From Deltaproteobacteria bacterium (GTDB taxonomy: Bacteria > Desulfobacterota > Desulfobacteria > Desulfobacterales > Desulfobacteraceae), in assembly GCA_027858995.1 (NCBI GenBank), contig JAQIBP010000075.1:1-51725 (forward strand): 51,725 bases of DNA, read 5' to 3'. Positions 45,302-51,725 of the stretch are shown here, one piece after another. Each line of letters opens with the position of its first letter. Positions within the stretch are counted from its first letter, which is position 1. Made by a program: the position numbers and the translations under genes. The notes under the pieces were generated by a model that was not told the DNA's origin, searched no databases, and was given only the letters and a program-made list of their open reading frames with translations.

Positions 45302-46489
45302 ATGGCATTATTGTCACGTAAAATGGTCTTGAAGATACAGAGCCTGTATTCTTTTCTTGGTATACACTCCTTTCTTATCGGATTGTTTCCCTTTTACATT
45401 CCGGTATATCTTTATAAAACCGGTTTTTCTCTTGCGCAGATCTGCTGTTTTATTGCCATCACAGGTATTAGCTTCTGCATCAGCCTCTATCTGTGGGACA
45501 GGATTTCCAAACGTGTTTCTTTGCGCTGGCTGATCCTCTTTTCTTTTTTCAGTGAGTTTGCCCTTCTAACTCTGTTTTTTCTGGGGAAAGACATGAGTTT
45601 TATTTTGATATCCGGATTTTTCAATGGTATTTTTAATTGCAGTTTCTGGATGATCCAAAGGCTGCTCTTCATGGATACGATCACGCCGCAAAATTCAGGA
45701 AAAAAATTCGGAAATTTCCAGATATTTGTCCTCCTGGTTCTGAAGATGGGAATATTTGCAGGCGGGGTAATGCTCGAAAAATCGGGCTATCTGTCTGTTT
45801 ATATCTTTTCCGTCGGCATCGTCATTATCGCCACACTCTTTTTTTTGCAAAAAGGACACGGAATAGAGCTTGATACAAAGATCGTGACAGCAAGCCCGCT
45901 TTGTCTCAGAATGGTGGCAGGTTACAAAGATAGGTTCAATTCAAAATTTGTATTTGCAATAGATGGGATTTTTCTTTACCTTGAGAGCTATTTCTGGATA
46001 ATTTCACTTTTCCTTATTGTCCGTCAAAGCTATTGGAAACTCGGGCTGCTGGTTATTTTTCTTACCCTGCTCTTTGGTGCCGTTTTCGTGATGATTAAAA
46101 ACAGTATTGACCGGTTGCCCGCAAACAAAATGTACATTGCTGCTGTCTGCCTCTATAGTCTTTCCTGGATTTTAAGGGGTGTATTGTCTGAGAGGCTGGG
46201 CACTTCTTTGCTTATTCTTTTACTGGCAGTCATCACCTTTTGCACCTCGATATTCAGACTTGCCTTGAATAAACGGTTTTTTGATATAGCAAAATCCACA
46301 ACCGCTCATGAATATATCTTTGTCAAAAGCTATTTTTCTCAATTTTTTCTCGCTGTTTTTGCCCTGGCGGGTTTTTTTCTGTTAGGGTCGGGTGACATAC
46401 TTGAACAGCTCTCCACAGTTTACCTGACAAGCGCGCTTATCTCATTTGTATATCTTTTTTACCTTCAGGAGAAAAAGTATGATTCCTGA
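45302..46489 (+). CDS. MFS-type transporter, putative exporter of the cluster product
   Basis: 395 residues with about 12 predicted membrane helices and few charged residues, the pattern of the major facilitator superfamily. The loop after the second helix has YLWDRISKRVSLRW, the family's basic inter-helix motif. It starts one base after the ATP-grasp stop, so is translationally coupled. Coupling to the ligases makes it the likely exporter of their product. No substrate can be read from the sequence. Confidence 0.8.
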   Translation: MALLSRKMVLKIQSLYSFLGIHSFLIGLFPFYIPVYLYKTGFSLAQICCFIAITGISFCISLYLWDRISKRVSLRWLILFSFFSEFALLTLFFLGKDMSFILISGFFNGIFNCSFWMIQRLLFMDTITPQNSGKKFGNFQIFVLLVLKMGIFAGGVMLEKSGYLSVYIFSVGIVIIATLFFLQKGHGIELDTKIVTASPLCLRMVAGYKDRFNSKFVFAIDGIFLYLESYFWIISLFLIVRQSYWKLGLLVIFLTLLFGAVFVMIKNSIDRLPANKMYIAAVCLYSLSWILRGVLSERLGTSLLILLLAVITFCTSIFRLALNKRFFDIAKSTTAHEYIFVKSYFSQFFLAVFALAGFFLLGSGDILEQLSTVYLTSALISFVYLFYLQEKKYDS

Positions 46490-46564
46490 GATAGTCTTTT
46501 TTTGTTCTATATTCCGTCTTTTGGGTAAAATTTATAATTTAATCATATATGGAAGGTAAAACCT

Positions 46565-47899
46565 ATGCCACTAAAAGTAATGCGCTGCCCTATCTGTGGA
46601 TACATCAATATGGGTGAGATTGATTTTCTTCATTGCCCGGTATGCAAAAGTCCAAGTGAGTTTTTTAAACCTGACGCCTCTTTAGAAGCCAGGAGCAACT
46701 GGGATACAAAATCTATTCTAATGATAATGGAAATGGCTAAAACAGGACATTATGCTTTGGAAGGCAAAGGTACGACACGATCATTTTTAAACCTGGATGA
46801 TCTGGTCTTTCTTCCGGCACAAATTGCACAAATGCCCCTTTTGGAAAGTGAGGAAGTAGACTGCAAGGTGATTCTTGGCAAGAATGCCAAAAAACCGATT
46901 ATTGCCGATACGCCCATCCTTAATGCCGGTATGTCTTTTGGAGCATTGTCAAGGGAAGCAAAGATGGCCTTATCCAAAGGTTCCGCCATGGCAGGGGGGG
47001 TGGCCAATTCAGGTGAAGGCGGCATGCTGGATGAAGAAAGAGAATTATCCGATAAAATTACCTTGCAATATTCCACGGGCAGATTTGGTATATCTGATGA
47101 TCGCTTGAAAATGGCGGATATGATTGAAATAAAGATCTCCCAGGGAGCAAAACCGGGAATGGGTGGAAAACTGCCCGGGGTTAAAGTCACCGATGAGATT
47201 GCCTTGATTCGGCAGATAAAACCTGGAAAAACAGCAGCATCACCGGCGCGACATCCGGATATTTCTTCGCCCAGAGAGCTTGCTGATAAAATCGGCCACC
47301 TGCGCGAGGTGACAAAAGGCCGACCCATTGCATTAAAAATAGTAGGCGGGCATGTTGAAAAAGATTTGACAGCTATATTTGATCAAGAGTACATACCGGA
47401 TGTTCTTGTAATTGACGGCGCTGAGGGAGGGACAGGTGCCGCACCAATTTTCACCAAGGACCATGTTGGGCTACCCCTGGTATATGCGTTAACAAGGGCC
47501 ACCCATTTCTTAAAAGAAAACAATTTGCGGGATAAAGTTACCTTGATTGCCACAGGTGGTCTGCGTCATGGAATGGATGTGGCAAAAGCCATCGCTCTCG
47601 GGGCAGATGCCGTTTATATGGGCGGGGCATTAAAAATTGCACTGGGGTGCAGGTATATCAGGGATTGTCATAAAGGAACCTGCCCTTTTGGCATTGCTAC
47701 CCAGGACCCAATGCTTCGAGCTCGTCTTAATGTTGATGAAAAAGCCATGCATGTTGCCAATTTTATTCGTGCGGCAACCGATGAGATAAAGTCCATCGCC
47801 CGCATTTGTGGTAAAAGTAATATCCATGAGATTAACAAAAATGATCTTATTGCCCTTACATCTGAGATGGCCCGCATTACCGGGGTTAATCTCGCTTAA
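46565..47899 (+). CDS. FMN-binding glutamate-synthase-like protein with N-terminal rubredoxin-like knuckle
   Basis: 444 residues. The N-terminus CPICGY...CPVCK (8-11 and 27-30) is a rubredoxin-type metal site. The body is the FMN and iron-sulfur domain of glutamate synthase: GMSFGALSREAKMAL, GGVANSGEGGM, KPGMGGKLPG, DGAEGGTGAAP, and CRYIRDCHKGTCPFG, where three cysteines fit the 3Fe-4S site. The glutaminase and large central domains are missing. It is therefore the short archaeal-like GltB2 type, not a complete glutamate synthase. The electron partner is unknown. It starts 76 bp after the MFS gene with GGAAGG upstream. Confidence 0.88.
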   Translation: MPLKVMRCPICGYINMGEIDFLHCPVCKSPSEFFKPDASLEARSNWDTKSILMIMEMAKTGHYALEGKGTTRSFLNLDDLVFLPAQIAQMPLLESEEVDCKVILGKNAKKPIIADTPILNAGMSFGALSREAKMALSKGSAMAGGVANSGEGGMLDEERELSDKITLQYSTGRFGISDDRLKMADMIEIKISQGAKPGMGGKLPGVKVTDEIALIRQIKPGKTAASPARHPDISSPRELADKIGHLREVTKGRPIALKIVGGHVEKDLTAIFDQEYIPDVLVIDGAEGGTGAAPIFTKDHVGLPLVYALTRATHFLKENNLRDKVTLIATGGLRHGMDVAKAIALGADAVYMGGALKIALGCRYIRDCHKGTCPFGIATQDPMLRARLNVDEKAMHVANFIRAATDEIKSIARICGKSNIHEINKNDLIALTSEMARITGVNLA

Positions 47900-47917
47900 T
47901 ATTATAGGAGAAGTTTT

Positions 47918-48784
47918 ATGAGTCCGTTATTTAATTCATCTATTGCCATCATATTTCTTATTTGTGGTATAGCCGCTACATTTATCATGCTGGAACTGCG
48001 AGGTGCACCAAAAGATCGATCGATTAATGCCACGCTTATAAAGCTTCATAAAATTTTCGGCTGGATCTTTATGGGTATTTTCCTGTTATTATTGATAGTG
48101 ATGATCATAAAAGTATCCGGATATAAAGAAGAAATATCATCCCGGATATCATTCCATATTGTATTATCGTTAGCCTTGATTCCATTGCTTGGGATCAAGA
48201 TCATTATTGCCCGGCGCTATCCCCGCCTTTCCCAATATCTGATTGCCTTTGGACCGATCGCATTGGCATTTGCCGTTGCACTCACCGGGCTTACCGCCGG
48301 TTATTATTTCATGCACTCATCGGATATAAAGTATGTCTCTTTGACAGGATCTGACAGCAAAATATTGGATGAAAACCTTGGACGGCAAGTTGTTAATCAA
48401 AGATGTAATAAATGCCATACATTGGAAAGAGTTTACCGGGCAGTTAAAAGTGAAGAGGGCTGGACGTCAACTATTAACCGCATGGCATCACTGGATGCAC
48501 CCAATATTTCTTCCTTTGATATAAAACAGTCCATCCATTTTTTAGCAAATCGTCAAAAAATGTTAAAAGGTAAAGATGAAAGTCAATTGAACAAAGCGTT
48601 TGGCAAGACAATCATGGAAACTAAATGTACATCCTGCCATTCATTGGAACGAATTGTTCAAGCCAAAAAGGGAAAAGAAAAATGGGAAAGTACTGTGAAA
48701 CGCATGATTAAATATAGTGGAAATCCGGAATACCTGACAAAAAAAGCAAAAGGGGAATTAATAGAATACCTCATTAACAAATAG
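47918..48784 (+). CDS. Membrane-anchored di-haem c-type cytochrome
   Basis: 288 residues. Four N-terminal membrane helices (about 7-25, 45-65, 78-97 and 107-128) are followed by two c-type haem sites: CNKCHTLERVYRA (about 161-173) and CTSCHSLERIVQA (about 231-243). Each site is followed by a similar helix W-x-x-T-x-x-R-M, showing an internal duplication. This repeat resembles the haem-binding domain of quinohaemoprotein amine dehydrogenase. It starts behind AGGAGAAG and lies 18 bp after the glutamate-synthase-like gene, so the two may share electrons. Confidence 0.8.
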   Translation: MSPLFNSSIAIIFLICGIAATFIMLELRGAPKDRSINATLIKLHKIFGWIFMGIFLLLLIVMIIKVSGYKEEISSRISFHIVLSLALIPLLGIKIIIARRYPRLSQYLIAFGPIALAFAVALTGLTAGYYFMHSSDIKYVSLTGSDSKILDENLGRQVVNQRCNKCHTLERVYRAVKSEEGWTSTINRMASLDAPNISSFDIKQSIHFLANRQKMLKGKDESQLNKAFGKTIMETKCTSCHSLERIVQAKKGKEKWESTVKRMIKYSGNPEYLTKKAKGELIEYLINK

Positions 48785-48805
48785 AGTTGGTGGATTCAAA
48801 GGAAA

Positions 48806-48846
48806 GTGACCCGGTCATAAATTGTCAAAATAAATAACCGGGTCAC
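48806..48846. terminator. Perfect hairpin between convergent cytochrome genes
   Basis: GTGACCCGGT (48806-48815) and ACCGGGTCAC (48837-48846) pair over 10 bp around a 21-base loop. It lies in the 83-bp gap between two genes that end facing each other, where a shared terminator is expected. Neither strand has a strong T run after it, so it could also work with Rho. Confidence 0.6.
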
Positions 48847-48867
48847 CCCAAGAATTACAAAAAAAGG

Positions 48868-49341
48868 CTACTCAAACTCATGGAGAAAAATATAATCATT
48901 ATCTGCGTTTGCGCTGTGACAGCTAATGCAACCTTTTGGTTTTCCATAGGGTTTTGCTTTACCGCGAGTCGTATATCTTACATAGAACCAGTCACCGGCT
49001 TTGGGGTTAAAATCTTTCACCTTATACATAACGGTAAGGGCCATTAATTTTTTCTTTTTGTTGTAATTTTCTTTTACCACGATTGCTCCGTATTCAAATG
49101 GAGCGGAAGTTGAATTATAGGTTTTGTCATTGACATAAACTTTATTTAAAGAACCATGGGGTTCATTCCCCTCCTGCATCCCCTGATGATCATCCCAGAA
49201 TTTCCACTGGGTATACGGGGATGTTTTGGTAATATGTTCCCAAAGCTCTTTGGGATTGGATCCCGGCATTTCTGCCATTGCCGATGTGGCCATGAAAAAT
49301 GTCATACAAAGAACCATAAATCCTGCAATTTTTTTTGTCAT
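48868..49341 (-). CDS. Cytochrome P460-like secreted haem protein
   Basis: 157 residues with a cleavable signal (cleaved after MATSAMA, about residue 23). The mature part has the cytochrome P460 family layout: W-x-F-W-x-x-H-x-G-M, then AIVVKENYNKKKKLMALTVMYKVKDFNPKAGDWFYVRYTTRG, and one haem site CISCH near the C-terminus followed by DYIFLHEF. Family members bind haem with a Lys cross-link and oxidise hydroxylamine or related N-oxides. Whether the Lys link forms here is not known. It has a good AAGGAG site and its own promoter. Confidence 0.85.
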   Translation of the reverse strand: MTKKIAGFMVLCMTFFMATSAMAEMPGSNPKELWEHITKTSPYTQWKFWDDHQGMQEGNEPHGSLNKVYVNDKTYNSTSAPFEYGAIVVKENYNKKKKLMALTVMYKVKDFNPKAGDWFYVRYTTRGKAKPYGKPKGCISCHSANADNDYIFLHEFE

Positions 49342-49738
49342 AATAACTCCTTTTTATAATAATTAATAAAAGTTTTGCACCATCTTCTTGTCAAATTTTA
49401 AAATATACTTGGATGTACCTTTTAAGGGTTCGTCGGTACAAGTTAAATAAACTTACAAAAATTACTCCAGTTTTTTAAGGTGATTTTTTATTTTCTGCCA
49501 TGTTAGATTTTATATGTTAGATTTTATATTGACAAAAAGTGGCTTCCTTGTCTATTATTATTTTTGATTTCATAATTGGTTATTTTCGAATGGCGGTGCA
49601 GTTTTAGTTCCAACGATTCCATCGATAGTCAATAATCTGGGGAGAAATAAATTTTCCAAACATTTTGACTATAATAGTCTAACCTTAGTGTTCACTTTTT
49701 TTATTATAGAATCAGCTTATTATCATACAGGAGACAAT
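49342..49738. promoter_or_regulatory. Intergenic region with two putative promoter elements
   Basis: About 400 bp. A sigma70-like pair, TTGACA (49529-49534) and TATTAT (49553-49558) with an 18-bp spacer, points right. Nearer the gene, GACTATAATAGTC (49668-49680) is a perfect 13-bp palindrome containing TATAAT, so it looks like a -10 overlapped by an operator. A 14-bp tandem repeat is at 49501-49528. No RNA gene was seen. Confidence 0.4.
49501..49528. repeat. Perfect 14-bp tandem duplication
   Basis: TGTTAGATTTTATA occurs twice head to tail, ending at the -35-like TTGACA. It shifts nothing in a coding frame but places the putative promoter further from the cytochrome gene. Confidence 0.8.
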
Positions 49739-51114
49739 ATGTTTGCAAACCCTTGGAATACCTCCGCTAAGAGGACAGGATGTCTATTTTTAGGATTACT
49801 CTGTGTTTTTAACCTTTTTTTCCTTTCCCAGCCATTGCAGGATCTGAAACTACTCAGATCGAGTGGTTTAAACTCATCATGGGGCTGTTTGGTGGCCTGG
49901 CACTCTTTCTTGCAGGCCTTGACATGCTTTCAGAAGGGCTCAAAATGTCTGCTGGCGATGCACTTAAAACGCTGCTATCCAAAATGACGACCAATCGCAT
50001 CCTGGGTGCGATGACCGGAGCTTTTATCACAGCAGTGCTTAATTCCTCGTCCGTAACAACAGTACTTGTTGTCAGTTTTATCACTGCAAATGTGATGACG
50101 CTCGCCCAGTCAGTCGGCGTTATCATGGGTACCAATATCGGTTCAACAATGACTGCCCAGCTGTTGGCTTTCAATATTGCCGCTTATGCTCTTCTGCCCA
50201 TTGCCATGGCCTCCGAAGGGTTGCTCACCCTTCCTGCAGGTATTGCTCTGGCCCTTGGTGCAAATATCGGGACCTGTGTCACAGCAATGCTCGCCTCCAT
50301 GGGAAAACCTGTTGAGGCAGTCAGGGCGGCTGTTGTTCATATTTTATTCAATATTATTGGTGTGCTGATCTGGCTGCCATTTATTTCGTAACTTGCGGAG
50401 CTTGCCGTTGCTGTCTCTCCCGGGGATGCCGGACAGGCAATTCCAAGACAGATCGCCAATGCCAACACGCTTTTCAATATTATCAATACTACCCTGTTTC
50501 TTGGATTCACAACCTGGTTTGCAAAGCTTGCCGTAAAGCTGGTTCCAGAAAGGCCTGAAAAAATCGGGATCATCATTGAACCCAAATTCCTGGATGAGGC
50601 AGTCATTTCAATACCTGATGTGGCGCTGGAACAGGTTCGCATGGAATTCGGCCGCATGGGAAAAATTGCTTCAAAAATATTGGCGGACCTGCCAGAAGCC
50701 ATCAGAACCAAGGATCCGAATAAAGTGGAGGCCATCAAAAAGCTTGATGACAAAGTGGATATCCTTGAAGATGCAATCTTTAACTACCTGAGCAAAATCC
50801 GGCAGCAGTCATTGACTGAGGATCAAAGTAAAATCCATCAGGACCTGATGACAGCCACCGTGAACTTGGAAACCCTGGCAGATATAATTGAAACCGAGCT
50901 TTCCATACTGATTAAAAAATTCATCAATAAGGATCGGACGGTCAGCGAGGCCACCAGGAAAATATTTGCAGACCTCCACAAAGAAGTGCTGCATACCCTG
51001 AATCTGGCTATTCAATCCATTTGTGAAAATGATCAACAGGTTGCCACGGAAGTTACCATTGCAAAACATGACTACATGATCCTTTTTTTGCATAATCCAT
51101 TGGAACACACATAA
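49739..51114 (+). pseudogene. Decayed Na+/phosphate cotransporter gene (NptA/PNaS family)
   Basis: The sequence reads as an NptA-like cotransporter: GLFGGLALFLAGLDMLSEGLKMSAGD, TAVLNSSSVTTVLVVSF and GTNIGSTMTAQL, plus the second QSSS-like repeat region GANIGTCVTAML, then a PhoU-like cytoplasmic region from about 50620. Three lesions are visible. ATG 49739 (AGGAG upstream) starts a signal-like N-terminus whose frame is lost by one base near 49830. An in-frame TAA at 50389-50391 sits where a CAA is expected. The PhoU-like end is cut near 51050 by an IS110-type fragment. No functional product is likely. Confidence 0.85.
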
Positions 51115-51136
51115 CTTTGGATCTGTTCCCGGCCAT
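51050..51136 (-). pseudogene. IS110-family transposase 5' remnant
   Basis: On the minus strand an ATG at 51136 starts MAGNRSKVMCVPMDYAKK. The next residues in a shifted frame are DHVVMFCNGN. Together these match the N-terminal catalytic segment of IS110-type DEDD transposases (V-x-x-D-Y-x-K-K-D-H-x-V-M-F-C). A one-base excess in the A run after the KK codons breaks the frame, and the match ends at the cotransporter sequence. Only about 30 residues survive. Confidence 0.6.
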
Positions 51137-51360
51137 CTCGAATATGGCAAGGATCTCTTGACTTTGGTTTTGAAAAATGTTTTTCTTTTTCCTGGTGGAG
51201 TTCCTTCTCATTTTTTTCAACTGCTTTTTGCAGATTGATCTTATAAACATATCACCGATTTAGTTCGGATGGTTCTTATTGAGGGGGAACTTCTCCTTTA
51301 ATAATAAAAAATCATTCTGTGCTCAATTTAAAATATACTGGAAAAATGAAACTGTTATGC

Positions 51361-51434
51361 AAAAATAATTGAGCTGCGAATCTGTGTGAGACCCTTTGAA
51401 ATACTCTCACAAATTCACACCATCAATTATTTTT
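51361..51434. other. Large imperfect palindrome, possible bidirectional terminator
   Basis: Outer arms AAAAATAATTGA (51361-51372) and TCAATTATTTTT (51423-51434) pair perfectly over 12 bp. An inner stem, TGTGAGA (51385-51391) with TCTCACA (51405-51411), is extended by GAAT/ATTC. The whole 74 bp would fold as one long hairpin with A and T runs at its ends. It lies between the decayed cotransporter and the last gene. Confidence 0.55.
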
Positions 51435-51652
51435 TAAGGGTACCAATATAGAAAATTTATAGTTGCTGATTTTAAAAAATAATTTTCCAGGCTTTGAGCA
51501 AAACCTACTGAATCTCCAAGTTTCCAGAAGAGTTTGTCTCTTTGAGTCTGCTTCTTTCCCATATAATTGAATAGCTCTTTACACAAATTTGAAATATTGA
51601 TACCGGTGATTGTACTGATCAATATTTTAAATCGCTTCAGATTGGATACCAT
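51434..51652 (-). CDS. Hypothetical 72-codon frame, doubtful
   Basis: An open frame on the minus strand (ATG at 51652) with no clear ribosome site and no recognisable domain. It contains a basic stretch, NYMGKKQTQRDKLFWKLGDS. It lies in otherwise empty DNA between pseudogene debris and the next gene, so it could be a small gene or chance. Confidence 0.25.
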   Translation of the reverse strand: MVSNLKRFKILISTITGINISNLCKELFNYMGKKQTQRDKLFWKLGDSVGFAQSLENYFLKSATINFLYWYP

Positions 51653-51690
51653 AATCTAATAGATCAAGTATTTGAAAAGGCGGGAACAGA

Positions 51691-51725
51691 ATGAAAAAGA
51701 TACAATTAATATCGCTTTGTATCGG
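51691..51725 (+). CDS. Start of a gene cut by the right edge
   Basis: An ATG at 51691 is preceded by AGGCGGGAACAG. The eleven complete codons begin MKKIQLISLC, which looks like the basic and hydrophobic start of a signal peptide. Nothing more can be said. Confidence 0.5.
   Translation, partial: MKKIQLISLCI

Noticed and set aside
50389-50391. In-frame stop in the cotransporter as a possible selenocysteine codon
   Set aside because: It is TAA, not TGA, and other lesions exist in the same gene.
1-51725. CRISPR array, prophage, toxin-antitoxin or restriction system
   Set aside because: No regularly spaced repeats, phage structural genes, methylase or nuclease pairs were recognised on either strand.

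Overview
The window reads as chromosomal DNA of a low-GC, Gram-negative anaerobe. The most likely source is a sulfate reducer of the Desulfobacteraceae type. This is an inference from gene content: selA, a DUF6178-type protein, a CheD-HDOD fusion, a rubredoxin-like/FMN glutamate-synthase-like protein, RND efflux, heptose (gmhA) synthesis and c-type cytochromes. No rRNA, tRNA, CRISPR array or phage block was seen.

Layout. (1) 1-3863 is an insertion-sequence graveyard. One IS66-type element runs off the left edge and truncates a lipoprotein gene. It is followed by an IS1595-type element with a frameshifted transposase and a complete IS66-type element with a perfect 8-bp target duplication. (2) 3895-10639 holds a small Cys-rich protein and a six-gene leftward operon: cheD-HDOD, selA, a TPR protein, gmhA, a deoxyhypusine-synthase-like protein and a metallophosphoesterase. 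(3) 11006-16740 is a tripartite RND efflux operon, followed by pyrF. (4) 17630-22210 is a leftward housekeeping set (nnr, tsaE, lysC; tag; yjbQ). (5) 22311-24405 is ispF and cysS. (6) 24628-30806 is leftward: a DAHP synthase behind a Phe/Tyr-rich leader peptide and terminator, glnS, the DUF6178-type gene, a nitroreductase and rdgB. (7) 31215-34243 is a pilin-like protein, an HD-GYP phosphodiesterase and a lipoprotein. (8) 34394-40145 is a four-gene operon of glycerol-3-phosphate dehydrogenase, FGGY kinase, alkyl-DHAP-synthase-like flavoprotein and glycosyltransferase. (9) 41594-46489 is a compact five-gene operon: PLP decarboxylase, cysteine-dioxygenase-like cupin, two ATP-grasp proteins and an MFS exporter. 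It looks like an undescribed small-molecule pathway. (10) 46565-49341 is the FMN glutamate-synthase-like protein, a membrane di-haem cytochrome and a P460-like cytochrome. (11) 49739-51136 is a decayed Na+/phosphate cotransporter gene whose 3' end abuts an IS110-type transposase remnant.

Most notable items: the attenuator in front of the DAHP synthase, where leader peptide, 1:2, 2:3 and 3:4 pairings can all be read from the sequence; the decarboxylase/cupin/ATP-grasp/MFS operon; and the putative ether-glycerolipid operon. All functional calls rest on motif recognition by eye, with no database search.
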